A stretch of 32,084 nt of DNA. Origin: an uncultured Chloroflexota bacterium. GTDB lineage: Bacteria > Chloroflexota > Dehalococcoidia > CAUJGQ01. The stretch is taken from contig CALFMN010000064.1 in assembly GCA_937879875.1 (NCBI GenBank), positions 1 to 32,084 on the forward strand, given 5' to 3'. Both the position numbers and the translations under genes were made by a program. Of this stretch, positions 14,968-23,559 are shown piece after piece. Positions within the stretch are counted from its first letter, which is position 1. The number at the start of each line of letters is the position of its first letter. The notes under the pieces were generated by a model, which ran no database searches, was not told the DNA's origin, and saw only the letters and a list, made by a program, of their open reading frames with translations.

Positions 14968-16266
14968 GTGGCGGCGGCGACGATTACCGAGGTGCATGGC
15001 GCAGAGGTTCTCGACTCGCGCGGCAACCCGACGGTCTCGGTCGAGGTGGCGCTCGCCGGCGGGGCGCGCGGGCGTGCCGCCGTGCCCTCGGGCGCCAGCA
15101 CCGGCGCCCACGAGGCGGTCGAGCTGCGCGACGAGGACAGGTCCCGCTACGGCGGCAAGGGCGTGCTCAACGCGGTCGGCCACGTCAACGTCGAGCTAGC
15201 CGAAGCGGTGCGCGGTATGTCCGCCTTCGACCAGGTCGCGCTGGATCAAGCCCTGATCGCGCTGGACGGCACGCCGAACAAGGCGCGTTTCGGCGCCAAC
15301 GCCATCCTCGGCGTCTCGCTCGCCGTCGCGCACGCGGCGGCCGCGGCGGCGGGACTGCCGCTCTACCGCTATTTGGGCGGGCCGGCCGCGGCGACGCTAC
15401 CCGTGCCGATGTTCAACATCCTCAACGGCGGCAAGCATGCCGAGAACTCCACCGACTTTCAGGAGTTCATGGTGATGCCCGCCGGCGCCGGCACGTTCGC
15501 CGAGGCGCTGCGCATGGGCGCCGAGATCTACCAGGCGCTCAAGCGCCTGCTGCACAAGCGCGGCCTCAACACCAACGTCGGCGATGAGGGCGGCTTCGCG
15601 CCGTCGCTGCCCGGCAACGAGGACGCCGTCGCCGTCGTGCTGGAGGCGATCACGGCCGCCGGCTACCGGCCGGGCCGCGACATCGTCATCGCGCTTGACC
15701 CGGCTTCGACCGAGCTGTACGCGGACGGCCGCTACGTGCTGGCACGCGAGGGGCGCGAGCTGGACAGCGCCGGCATGGCCGCGCTCTGGGCCGGCTGGTG
15801 CGAGAAGTACCCGATCGTCTCGATCGAGGACGGCATGGCCGAGGACGACTGGGACGGCTGGCGCCAGCTCACCGCGCGGCTGGGCGAGCGCGTGCAGCTC
15901 GTGGGCGACGATCTCTACGTGACCAACACGGAGCGGCTGGCGCGCGGCATCCGCGAGCGGTCGAGCAATTCCATCCTGATCAAGCTCAACCAGATCGGCA
16001 CGCTGACCGAGACGCTGGCCGCGATCGAGCTGGCCAGGCGCGCCGGTTTCACCGCCGTCGTCAGCCACCGCAGCGGCGAGACGGAGGACACGACGATCGC
16101 GGACCTGGTCGTGGCGACGAACGCGGGCCAGATCAAGAGCGGCGCCCCCGCCCGCGGCGAGCGGGTCGCCAAGTTCAACCGCCTCTTGCAGATCGAGCGC
16201 GAGCTTGGTCCGGCCGCGAGTTTTGCCGGCATGAGCGCCTTCTACAACCTGCGCACGGGAGTCTGA
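14968..16266 (+). CDS. eno: enolase (phosphopyruvate hydratase)
   Basis: A 432-residue enolase, the glycolytic enzyme that interconverts 2-phosphoglycerate and phosphoenolpyruvate in the cytosol. Conserved blocks run in order: EVLDSRGNPTVSVEV, PSGASTGAHEAVELRD (active-site loop), GANAILGVSLAVAHAAA, NGGKHAENSTDFQEFMV, GDEGGFAPSL (catalytic Glu), SIEDGMAEDDW (Mg ligand), VGDDLYVTN, LIKLNQIGTLTET (catalytic Lys), SHRSGETEDTTIADL and IKSGAPARGERVAKFNRLL. GTG at 14968 is the start: GGGAGG lies 4-5 nt ahead, and it gives the normal family length. The frame extends upstream to 14698 without homology. The next gene starts 5 nt after its stop, so they may be co-transcribed. Confidence 0.98.
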   Translation: MAAATITEVHGAEVLDSRGNPTVSVEVALAGGARGRAAVPSGASTGAHEAVELRDEDRSRYGGKGVLNAVGHVNVELAEAVRGMSAFDQVALDQALIALDGTPNKARFGANAILGVSLAVAHAAAAAAGLPLYRYLGGPAAATLPVPMFNILNGGKHAENSTDFQEFMVMPAGAGTFAEALRMGAEIYQALKRLLHKRGLNTNVGDEGGFAPSLPGNEDAVAVVLEAITAAGYRPGRDIVIALDPASTELYADGRYVLAREGRELDSAGMAALWAGWCEKYPIVSIEDGMAEDDWDGWRQLTARLGERVQLVGDDLYVTNTERLARGIRERSSNSILIKLNQIGTLTETLAAIELARRAGFTAVVSHRSGETEDTTIADLVVATNAGQIKSGAPARGERVAKFNRLLQIERELGPAASFAGMSAFYNLRTGV

Positions 16267-16271
16267 GCGCC

Positions 16272-17156
16272 GTGGCCGAAGAGCACCCGAGCCAGCGCGT
16301 CTCGCCCGTCGTCTTTCCGAAGACGTGGGATCTGCCCGGCCGCCCGGACGAGGCCAACGCCGCCGCGCTCGACGCCTTCCGCCAGACCGAGTTCCAGCTC
16401 AAGCCGGACCTGCGTCTGCTGCACGAGGGGATGAACCTGATCCTGCGCGTGGTCGGCGATTCATACCCGGCGAAGTTCCGCACCTACCGCGCCGCCGCCG
16501 TGCAGCTCTTCTGGTCGCGCGTCTTTCACTGTCTGAGCGATGCGGCGCTGCTCATCACGCGCGGCTCGTATGTGGGTGTGCCGCCGCTCGTGCGTACGGC
16601 CTGCGAATGCCACTCGGCCGCGGTGCAGCTTGGTGGTGAGGAGCTGTTCGAGTTCGAGCTGTTTTTGGCGCGTTCGCTGAAGCCGCACGAACGGCTGCAC
16701 GCCACCGAAATCGGCCGCGGCAGCTATCACGCCGGCGGCACGCTGGCCTCGGACCAGACGCTTGGCAACGTCTACCGCGCGAGCACCGAGCTGGCGCGGC
16801 CGCACTTCGGCGCCACACTGATCGAAGTCGCGCCGGAGTCGAACCAGCAGAAGCTGGTGCTGCTCTTCGGCGACCAGGCGTTCCACTTCGGTTGGGCGCA
16901 GCTCGAGCTCGGCTGGCTGATCGCGCTCTGCGCCGTCGTGCTGCGCCACGCGCTTGCGCTGGCAGACACAAGCGTGCTCGGCGCGTCAGACGAAACACGT
17001 GCGGCAATCGAGGCGTTTCTCACCCGAGCGGAAAAGGCGCTCGCCGTGCCGGACCGTTGCCGCGTCGAGGAGGTCGAAGAGGATTTTGAGCCGCGCTTCC
17101 TGATCGGCAGCTTCCGCCGGCAGTCCGCCGGGGCGCCGCGCAAGCTGCTGCTCTGA
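16272..17156 (+). CDS. unrecognised 294-residue protein behind enolase
   Basis: GTG at 16272 follows the enolase stop by 5 nt; the same frame runs back into enolase but only as a shadow. I recognise no family. The body is mainly helical and well balanced in composition: FRQTEFQLKPDLRLLHEGM, YPAKFRTYRAAAVQLFWSR, VPPLVRTACECHSAAVQLG, the long hydrophobic helix FGWAQLELGWLIALCAVVLRH near residue 215, and an acidic segment RVEEVEEDFEPRF close to the end. No signal peptide is seen; the single hydrophobic helix might be buried. The tight spacing to eno suggests an operon, but a glycolytic role is not implied. An IS-end-like sequence begins one base after its stop. Confidence 0.75.
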   Translation: MAEEHPSQRVSPVVFPKTWDLPGRPDEANAAALDAFRQTEFQLKPDLRLLHEGMNLILRVVGDSYPAKFRTYRAAAVQLFWSRVFHCLSDAALLITRGSYVGVPPLVRTACECHSAAVQLGGEELFEFELFLARSLKPHERLHATEIGRGSYHAGGTLASDQTLGNVYRASTELARPHFGATLIEVAPESNQQKLVLLFGDQAFHFGWAQLELGWLIALCAVVLRHALALADTSVLGASDETRAAIEAFLTRAEKALAVPDRCRVEEVEEDFEPRFLIGSFRRQSAGAPRKLLL

Positions 17157-17157
17157 G

Positions 17158-17189
17158 GAGACTTCGCCAAATGATGCCTGACCCATACC
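17158..17189 (+). repeat. IS-end-like inverted sequence, left copy
   Basis: GAGACTTCGCCAAATGATGC continues as CTGACCCATACC. The minus strand of 20890-20859 reads the same with 27 of 32 bases identical. The two copies face inward like the ends of a transposable element. Confidence 0.55.
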
Positions 17190-17503
17190 GATCGTTACCG
17201 TGTGAGCAGAGGCACCTGCACACCGTCGTGGCGGTGCCGGCGCGGATAGTGCCGTGCGGGGACACGGACCGCCGGTAGCCAGTTACCTGCGGCTTGCTCC
17301 TGGCTGTCCGGCAGCCGCCAGAAAGCGATCGGGCAACCCGCCACAAAGCGGACCAATGTACATCGAAATAGAAACCGGGTTCTGGTGAGTAAAGAACACG
17401 GTCGCTTCTGCAATGGTGTCCGGTACACAGACCACGGCGGCTCAGCGCAGTGACCAGCCCCGTTCGGTCTCGTTGCCGTGGTCGCTGGGCTCTCCGGATG
17501 ACC

Positions 17504-17533
17504 GCTCCAGCGGGGCGCTTTCCCCGCTGGAGC
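17504..17533 (-). terminator. hairpin behind the monooxygenase-like gene
   Basis: A perfect 12-bp stem (17504-17515 with 17522-17533, arm GCTCCAGCGGGG) with loop CGCTTT, 36 nt after the stop of the gene ending at 17569. No T-run follows on the minus strand, so it is a hairpin-only candidate. Confidence 0.45.
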
Positions 17534-17568
17534 ATCAACCGCACCTGCTCCGGCGAACGGAGTGCTCC

Positions 17569-18798
17569 TCACCGCTGCAGGTAGTAAAACGGCCAGTCGC
17601 TCTCCCGACCGAGCATGAGCTTGCCGACCGACTCGAAGCGGCTGGACGACACAAAGGCATGCTGGCTGATCGTATGGACATCCCGGAAGTACTGCTGGAA
17701 GCGCTGTTCCTCCCGGATGCCCGACGTTCCGACGCAGCTATGGACGAGATCCACCGCCTGTGCCGCCGCCTCAATGGCGTAGGATGCAGCGAGCGCCAGC
17801 GGGATACCCTGCTCCAGGCTCAATCTGGGCTGGGTCCGCACGACCTCCTCAGCCTCCCCGAGGGCGCTGTACAGATAACTGCGGGCAGCATCCACGGTGG
17901 CCCGTGCCCGCGCCAGCTTGTCCTGGACCACCGGCTTATCAGCGAGACCGACCTGCATGTAGCTCGGTGTCTTGGCCTGCGCCAACTCGATGAGGTCCGC
18001 AACGGCCGCGCGTGCGGTGCCCAGGCTCACCGAGGCCACAATGGGGCTGAACCACCACAGCCCCATCCGGGAGAGCGCATCGGTAAACGCCGGGTTCACG
18101 GGCGCATACGGGCCGATCGGCCACACCCGATGCTCCGGGACGAAGATATCGCTCACCTGGAAATCGTGACTGCCTGTGCCGCGCATGCCCAGCGTGTGCC
18201 AGTGGTCGATGATTTCGGCTTCGGTGGCGGGAAAGTGGACCAGCAGCGTCGCTGGTATGCCGTTGGCGCCGAGCTTCGGCGCGCCATTCTCCATGACCAC
18301 CGCCTGGGCGCCGAACCAGGTTGCGTAGGTGCAGCCGCTGCCGAACGCCGTGCGCCCTGTCACCCGATAGCCACCCTGAACGGGCTCCGCGCTCAACGGC
18401 GGAAACAAGGAACCATTGACGACGGCACGCGGGTTGGCCAATATCTCGTCCGCCGCCTGGGGCGGCAGCAGGATGGTCAGCCAGGCTCCCGCTGCGCTAA
18501 TCATCCCGACCCAGCTCGCCGCACTGTCGATGGTTGCCAACTCCTCAAAGAGCTTGCTGCCATACACCGGCCCCAGCTCCGCGCCGTTGTATACCGCCGG
18601 GAGGAGCGCGCGGACGATGCCCGCATCGATCAGGGCAGCCATGGCCTCCGGCGCCAGGCACCGTGCGGCCTCTGACGCCGCCGCCGAGGCACGTAACACC
18701 GGCGCGACTTGCTGGACCAGCTCCTGCACGCGGGCTGCACGAGTTGCAGCTAAACTTTGCGTGATGGACTCCAGCGCTGGACCCGCCGCCTGGACCAT
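17569..18798 (-). CDS. acyl-CoA dehydrogenase-fold flavin monooxygenase-like protein
   Basis: A 409-residue member of the acyl-CoA dehydrogenase fold closer to flavin-dependent hydroxylases (HsaA/DszC/HpaB-like) than to true dehydrogenases. Visible blocks are LLPAVYNGAELGP in the N-terminal domain, GGYRVTGRTAFGSGC, the signature LGMRGTGSHDFQVSDIFVP, and the C-terminal GTSGIREEQRFQQYFRDVHTISQH, whose FRDVHTISQH ending is frequent in the hydroxylase branch. These enzymes use reduced flavin supplied by a separate reductase, which is not encoded here. ATG at 18798 follows GGAGGA; the frame is open to 18822. It lies 78 nt downstream of the HD-GYP/LuxR gene on the same strand, probably one transcript. 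The assignment between dehydrogenase and monooxygenase is inference. Confidence 0.82.
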   Translation of the reverse strand: MVQAAGPALESITQSLAATRAARVQELVQQVAPVLRASAAASEAARCLAPEAMAALIDAGIVRALLPAVYNGAELGPVYGSKLFEELATIDSAASWVGMISAAGAWLTILLPPQAADEILANPRAVVNGSLFPPLSAEPVQGGYRVTGRTAFGSGCTYATWFGAQAVVMENGAPKLGANGIPATLLVHFPATEAEIIDHWHTLGMRGTGSHDFQVSDIFVPEHRVWPIGPYAPVNPAFTDALSRMGLWWFSPIVASVSLGTARAAVADLIELAQAKTPSYMQVGLADKPVVQDKLARARATVDAARSYLYSALGEAEEVVRTQPRLSLEQGIPLALAASYAIEAAAQAVDLVHSCVGTSGIREEQRFQQYFRDVHTISQHAFVSSSRFESVGKLMLGRESDWPFYYLQR

Positions 18799-18876
18799 AA
18801 CGTTCCTCCTCGTTCGGCACACTCTTCGTGCCGGCTGAGAGGAGGCTACGAGTCGGGGCCGCAGCGCTCCTATGGG

Positions 18877-20451
18877 CTATCTGGCCCATTTCTGCAGCAG
18901 GTCGTTCTCCACGGCAAACAGCGCTGCGGCGGCTCGAGTTGAGACGCCGGCCTTGGCGTAGACGTGCTCGACGTGGTGCTGAACGGTACGTGCGGAGAGG
19001 GTCAGCTCAGCGGCGATCGCCTTGTTGGAGAGCCCGCGCGCGAGCAGGCAGAGCACCACGACCTCGCGCTCGCTGAGCGAGGCCGGCCACTCTCCGCGCA
19101 CGCGCCCCGCGGCGCGCTGTCCCGCCGCTGCTAGAACCGCCTCCACCGCCTCGCGGTCCAGCCGCACCTCGCGCGCCGCCTGGCTCAGCAGCCGCGCCGC
19201 GTCGGTTGCGGCACGTGCCGGCCGGTACGCACGCGGCTCCGTCATCGCCTGGTACGTGTCGGCGGCGGCCAGCAGCCGCGCCGGCCGCGCGGTGCTGGTA
19301 CCGCCGATGCCGCGGTGGTAGCCGCTTCCGTCTGCGCGCTCGTGGTGTGTACCCGCAACGCGGGCGTAGGGCTCGAGCAATGCCGAACGCGCCAGGATCC
19401 GCTCGCTCTGGTAGGCGTGCAATCGCACTCGCTCCCACTCCACCGCGTTGAGCGGCCCGGGTTTGTCCCAGATGCCGTTCGGCACGCTCGTGCGCCCGAG
19501 GTCGTGCAGCAGCGCCGCGACGCGCAGCGCTCGACGCTCCTCTGATGGAAGACCGGCGGCTTCCGCAGCGCTCTCGGCGAGCCGTGCCACCCCGGTCGAA
19601 TGCCCCAGCGTGAAGGGCGACTTGAGATCGACGTAGCGCGCGAACGCGTCCGCGATGCCGTCTATCTCCTCGACCCGGACTCGCTTGACGGGTCCGGGCT
19701 CAGCATCCAGGAACGCCTCCCACACCGAGCCATCGCATGCCAGCGTCAGGAACTCGGCAGGCCGCACGAGGAAGGCAGCGGCGATCTGCGGGTCCAGTTC
19801 TTCGCTGCTGCGACGGCGTACAGCCTCGACGGCGTGAACAGGGCTCTCGAGGCTGCTTTGCACCACCACGCGCCAGGCGACGAAGGTGACGCATGCGGGC
19901 AGGCTGATCGCGTCGCCGCGCAGTTTGTGCGGGGCGCCCTTGCCGTCGAACCGCTCGTAAATCTGTCCTAAAGCCTCCACTACGGCCGGAGACATGCCGA
20001 GCCGCGTCGAGAGCGCCATCGCCTGCTCGCAGTGTGCCGCGGCTAGCTTGCGTGGCATCGCCGGATCGCTGAGCAACCGTCCGACCGCACCGGCACGCCG
20101 TAGAAACGGGGCGCCGCGCCCCGCACCGAGGACGATGCGGCCGGCAACTTCACGCGGACTCGCGGTGTCCATCGGCGTGAGCAGGCGCAGCAACCCCTGG
20201 TCGTCGCCCGCGCCCGCCTGTGCCGTCTCGTGCGCGTACGCCGTGCAGCCGATGAAGCGCAACAGCCCCGTGTAGTAGATATCACTCAGCGCCTGGCCCG
20301 GCAGCCGCAGCTCACGCCCGAGCAGCACCGCGAGCAAGCAGGTGCGCAGCGCGGTCTCCATCGCGAGCCCCGCCGCCGCATCGGTGGCCAGCGAAAGGCT
20401 TCCGATCAACTCGGCGAGGCGAGGGTCGCCGGCCGAACCCGCCTGGCTCAT
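18877..20451 (-). CDS. tandem HD-GYP phosphohydrolase fused to a LuxR-type DNA-binding domain
   Basis: A 524-residue protein in three parts. Residues about 25-210 look like a decayed HD-GYP domain: RFDGKGAPHKLRGDAISLP matches the DGxGYP region but has lost its histidines. Residues about 275-440 form an intact-looking HD-GYP domain with His284, HD at 316-317 (LLHDLGRTSVP) and HHERADGSGYHRG at 369-381, where the Pro of GYP is His. Residues 458-516 are a LuxR/NarL helix-turn-helix (LSEREVVVLCLLARGLSNKAIA, LSARTVQHHVEHVYAKAGVS). HD-GYP domains hydrolyse cyclic di-GMP or related nucleotides; fused to LuxR the protein may bind DNA in response to a nucleotide. It precedes the monooxygenase-like gene on the same strand. 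Confidence 0.88.
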   Translation of the reverse strand: MSQAGSAGDPRLAELIGSLSLATDAAAGLAMETALRTCLLAVLLGRELRLPGQALSDIYYTGLLRFIGCTAYAHETAQAGAGDDQGLLRLLTPMDTASPREVAGRIVLGAGRGAPFLRRAGAVGRLLSDPAMPRKLAAAHCEQAMALSTRLGMSPAVVEALGQIYERFDGKGAPHKLRGDAISLPACVTFVAWRVVVQSSLESPVHAVEAVRRRSSEELDPQIAAAFLVRPAEFLTLACDGSVWEAFLDAEPGPVKRVRVEEIDGIADAFARYVDLKSPFTLGHSTGVARLAESAAEAAGLPSEERRALRVAALLHDLGRTSVPNGIWDKPGPLNAVEWERVRLHAYQSERILARSALLEPYARVAGTHHERADGSGYHRGIGGTSTARPARLLAAADTYQAMTEPRAYRPARAATDAARLLSQAAREVRLDREAVEAVLAAAGQRAAGRVRGEWPASLSEREVVVLCLLARGLSNKAIAAELTLSARTVQHHVEHVYAKAGVSTRAAAALFAVENDLLQKWAR

Positions 20452-20762
20452 GCGCGCTCACCGCCTGCGTGTGCTGAGTGTATTCTCTCCGATTTGAACA
20501 CGCGCGGCAGCAGCGCGATCGTTGCAGCTTGCGGCCCATTCTGATCACACAGCCGCGCGGGCGCAGCAGGGAGCAGCGCTCGCATCCCGGCGTCGTCGAA
20601 GAGGGCGGCGGTGCGCGAGATGGCCCGCTCGGCCGGCGGCTGGCCGAAGAGGACGACGGGACGGATGAGTTCGCAGGAGCGCTGTTCCGACCACTGGAAT
20701 TGTGCTTGCAGTGCGCCCCAATCCTCGATGGACGAGCGCCGTGAACGCCTGCGGCGAGCCAT
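20448..20762 (-). pseudogene. decayed N-terminal fragment of an IS transposase
   Basis: A 104-residue frame: MARRRRSRRSSIEDWGALQ, then FQWSEQRSCELIRPVVLFGQ, PPAERAISRTAALFDDAGMR. The block resembles the helix-turn-helix start of integrase-core (IS481-like) transposases common in Chloroflexota, where LRPVVLFGQ-PAERA is followed by a second helix and an RFDxxGM segment. Here that helix is deleted, and the catalytic DDE part is absent because the frame ends in unrelated sequence that overlaps the start of the HD-GYP gene by 4 nt. An IS-end-like sequence lies 97 nt upstream (20859-20890). GGGAGG precedes the ATG, so the fragment could still be translated. Recognition is from memory of the family. 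Confidence 0.55.
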
Positions 20763-20858
20763 GCAACACCTCCCAGTCAGGTGGAGGTGTCAGCGTAGGA
20801 GCGCAGCGTCGGAGGGGCAAGCAGCGGGAGGGGCCTCCTGCTGCCAGCCATTCGATTG

Positions 20859-20890
20859 GTATATGTCAGGCATCATCTGGCGAGGTTTCG
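20859..20890 (-). repeat. IS-end-like inverted sequence, right copy
   Basis: Minus strand reads GAAACCTCGCCAGATGATGC, then CTGACATATACC. It matches 17158-17189 at 27 of 32 positions in inverted orientation and lies upstream of the transposase fragment, where an IS end would be expected. Confidence 0.55.
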
Positions 20891-20905
20891 CTCTGAGCGC
20901 CGCTT

Positions 20906-21490
20906 TTAGCAGTTGTCGAAGCTGCCGCTCTTGAACGGGCGAATTGCGCCGGTCTCCAGATCGTACTGGCAGCGTTCGAGGCCGACGAGGTCGGCGCCGT
21001 AGACGTGGATCTCCACCGTCGAGCGGTCGCTGCCGTTCAGCATCGCGTGGATCTCGTCGATCTCCGGCGTGAGCAGCGAGACCTCGCCCGGCCGCACCAG
21101 CATGGCGCGGTCCTTCACGAGCGTAGCGAAGCCGTCGCGGTCGCGATCATCCACGCGGCGATAACGCGTCTCCTCGATCGCGTTGCCCAGCACGCCGATC
21201 ATGCCCCAGGTGTGGTGGTCGTGCGGACCGACGCCGTCGCCCGGCCCCCAAACCACGGCGCTGACGAACAGCCCCGGCCCGCGGTACAGTGCGTAGCTGC
21301 CGTGGTTGGCGCGGCGTCCCTTGCCCGAGGGGCGGCGAAACTCCTCGGGCAGCGCGTCGGGATCGCGCACGAGCCGCTCGAGATAGGCCGAGCCACGATC
21401 GAACAGCACGCGCTGCTCGGGTTTGCCCGTGAGCAATCCGCTCATGTCGCCAACGAAATCGTCGATGCTGTAGCGTGCCTGGATGGTCAT
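20906..21490 (-). CDS. cysteine dioxygenase-like thiol dioxygenase (cupin fold)
   Basis: A 194-residue cupin of the cysteine dioxygenase superfamily. The iron-binding set is visible as GPHDHHTWGMIGVLGN with His90 and His92, and STVEIHVYGADL with His162, which with the intervening LLTPEIDEIHAMLNG matches the three-His arrangement. The C-terminal RCQYDLETG includes a Tyr near the active site in relatives. Such enzymes oxidise a thiol (cysteine, 3-mercaptopropionate and similar) to a sulfinate using iron and oxygen; the substrate is not determined. ATG at 21490 follows GGAGGA with 8-nt spacing. It is a single gene, divergent from gapdh. TATACT at 21534-21529 on the minus strand is a candidate -10 box. 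Confidence 0.85.
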   Translation of the reverse strand: MTIQARYSIDDFVGDMSGLLTGKPEQRVLFDRGSAYLERLVRDPDALPEEFRRPSGKGRRANHGSYALYRGPGLFVSAVVWGPGDGVGPHDHHTWGMIGVLGNAIEETRYRRVDDRDRDGFATLVKDRAMLVRPGEVSLLTPEIDEIHAMLNGSDRSTVEIHVYGADLVGLERCQYDLETGAIRPFKSGSFDNC

Positions 21491-21693
21491 CGTCGTTCCT
21501 CCAGCTCCGGCCGCGGTCCGCTCGTGCCAGTATAGCCGTCCGCGCGCCGGGCCGCCGCAATCACGCTGCCGGCGCTTGCGCTCGCTGCGGCCACAGGCGA
21601 TAACGATACATACGACACAGAAGGCCGGGCACGAAGGCGATGCAACCGGCCGTACGGCGACTGCCGGCGGCAGGCAGAGGAGAGGACGGCATC

Positions 21694-22710
21694 ATGGCGA
21701 CGCGAATCGGCATTAACGGGTTCGGGCGCATCGGCCGGCAGGTGCTGAAGGCGATCGGCGAACGGCATCCCGACGAGCTGGAGGTCGTGGCGCTGAACGA
21801 CCTCGTCGATACCGCGACGAACGCGCACCTGCTCAAGTACGACTCGAACTACGGCCACTTTCACGGCAGCGTCGAAGCGCGCGACGACGCCCTGATCGTG
21901 AACGGCAAGAAGATCGCCGTCACGAAGCACGCGGACCCCGGCCAGATCCCCTGGCGCGATTTCGGCGTCGATCTGGTGGTCGAATCGACGGGCGTGTTTA
22001 CGGACGCGACGCAGGCCTGTGCGCATATCTCCGGCGGCGGCGCGAAGAAGGTGATCATCTCGGCGCCGGCGAAGAACGAAGACGTGACGCTGGTGCTGGG
22101 CGTCAACGACGAGAAGTATGACCCGGCGAAGCACAACGTGATCTCCAACGCCTCCTGCACGACGAACGGCCTGGCGCCCGTGGTTAAAGTGCTGCTCGAC
22201 AATTTCGGCATTGTCAAAGGCCAGATGACGACGGTGCACTCGTACACGAACTCGCAGAAAATTCTCGACCTGGCCTCGAAGGATCTGCGCGAGGCCCGCG
22301 CCGGCGCGATGAACATCGTGCCGACTTCGACCGGCGCGGCGAAGGCGTTGCGCCTGGTGATTCCCGAGGTTTCGGGGAAGATCGACGGGCTCGCCTACCG
22401 CGTGCCCACGCCGACCGTCTCGATCGTCGAGATCGTCGCCCTGACGGAGAAGAACACCAGCGTCGAAGAGGTCAACGCCGCCATCTGCCGTGCGGGCGAG
22501 GGCCGCATGAAGGGCATCCTCGGCCTGACGATGGAGCCGATCGTCTCGATGGACATGAAAGGCGACGAGCGCTCGTCGATCGTCGATGGCCTCTCCACCA
22601 ACGTCGTCGCCGACAACCTGGTCAAAGTCGCCTCGTGGTACGACAACGAGTGGGGCTACTCCTGCCGCGTCGCGGATCTGTGCGCGTTCGTGGCCGGCAA
22701 GGGCTTCTGA
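21694..22710 (+). CDS. gap: glyceraldehyde-3-phosphate dehydrogenase, type I
   Basis: A 338-residue GAPDH, the glycolytic enzyme forming 1,3-bisphosphoglycerate with NAD in the cytosol. The Rossmann start is IGINGFGRIGRQVLKAI, followed by ALNDLVDTATNAHLLKYDS. The catalytic cysteine is Cys155 in SNASCTTNGLAPV, and the general base His is in TTVHSYTNSQKILD. The C-terminal hallmark is ASWYDNEWGYSCRVADL. ATG at 21694 follows AGGAGAGG; the frame is open to 21640 but that stretch has no homology. A possible promoter is TTGCGC (21576-21581) with GATAAC 17 nt later. It is a single gene with no phosphoglycerate kinase next to it; a palindromic repeat follows its stop. Confidence 0.98.
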   Translation: MATRIGINGFGRIGRQVLKAIGERHPDELEVVALNDLVDTATNAHLLKYDSNYGHFHGSVEARDDALIVNGKKIAVTKHADPGQIPWRDFGVDLVVESTGVFTDATQACAHISGGGAKKVIISAPAKNEDVTLVLGVNDEKYDPAKHNVISNASCTTNGLAPVVKVLLDNFGIVKGQMTTVHSYTNSQKILDLASKDLREARAGAMNIVPTSTGAAKALRLVIPEVSGKIDGLAYRVPTPTVSIVEIVALTEKNTSVEEVNAAICRAGEGRMKGILGLTMEPIVSMDMKGDERSSIVDGLSTNVVADNLVKVASWYDNEWGYSCRVADLCAFVAGKGF

Positions 22711-22729
22711 GCGGTCGAGCGGTCGACCA

Positions 22730-22806
22730 TCACCCCCGTCCCCTCTCTCCCGATCTTTCAGATCGCGCGGAGCGCGATGTCGCATGGCATGGAGAGAGGG
22801 GCGATC
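22730..22806. repeat. palindromic intergenic repeat, copy B
   Basis: CACCCCCGTC then arm CCCCTCTCTCC (22740-22750) paired with GGAGAGAGGGG (22791-22801) and GCGATC. The loop has ATCGCGC-GGA-GCGCGAT (22762-22778), the same inner hairpin as copies A and C. It begins about 20 nt after the gapdh stop. Confidence 0.7.
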
Positions 22807-23488
22807 CTGTTTGGAGCGATCCGTGGCGGCGCCGGGTTAACCGTTCAGTGTCCCGAACGCTCACTGCGGGATCGTCTCCTTGTAGCGTGCGGAGCGGATA
22901 CGCTAGCGGTGGCAGTCGCGCCAACTCCGCGTCTCCCTGAGTCGTGCGCGACCGTGGAGCCGCGCGGGCGGCGCGGCTGACGCCTCCCTGCGCCCGCACC
23001 GGTGCCAGAACCCCAGCGGCCGGAGCCGCACAGGCGGGTGCACGGCGTGGCGCTCCGCTGACGTCCCCTGCGCGTCCCGTGGTCGTGGGCAGCGCGGGCA
23101 GCGCGGGCGCCCGGCAGCCCCCCGCGACTGGACCAGCGACGGCCGGCACCAGCCTTGGCGCGAGCCCCATGGGCTGCGCTCCCCACACGCTGCCCCGCAC
23201 CAGCACCATCAAGACCGTTGCTTCGCCCAATCCTGGGCGAAGGACGATCCTGGGGAGGGCGTTCCGTGGCCGGTACGGTTCACCGCAAGACGGTTTCGGC
23301 AACGGCACTCCCCGGTGCATGGTGCTGAAGAGGCTCCGACGACAGAAGCAACCGCGTGCTGCTTCCGCGCGTGCCGGCGCCTCCTCAGCAGCCCCTCGCG
23401 GGCGACCGAGGCGGCCAGCAACCGGTGTGCCACTGCGTAGCTAACCCGCATTGGGGTAGCCGTTCCAGCCTCGGAACGCTTCACGCGG

Positions 23489-23559
23489 GATCGCCCCTCG
23501 CCATCGAACATCGCGCTCCGCGCGATCTGGACGATTGGGCGAGGGGACGGGGGTGAGGG
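23489..23559. repeat. palindromic intergenic repeat, copy C
   Basis: GATCGCCCCTCGCC at the left, the inner hairpin ATCGCGC-TCC-GCGCGAT, then GGGCGAGGGGACGGGGGTGA. It is inverted relative to copy B and lies 18 nt beyond the stop of the P450 gene. Confidence 0.7.

Larger units (their letters stand above)
17157..17568. other. intergenic region beginning with an IS-end-like sequence
   Basis: No gene seen on either strand. It begins with the 32-bp sequence at 17158-17189 that is inverted at 20859-20890, and ends with a strong hairpin at 17504-17533 behind the convergent monooxygenase-like gene. The middle is less ordered and somewhat richer in A/T than the flanks. Confidence 0.6.

Noticed and set aside
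21487..22785. A 432-codon minus-strand frame over gapdh
   Set aside because: The facing GAPDH is unambiguous, and the antisense product has no recognisable domain.
22730..23511. Two minus-strand frames between gapdh and the P450 gene
   Set aside because: Ala/Pro/Arg-rich, overlapping palindromic repeats, no ribosome sites and no motifs.
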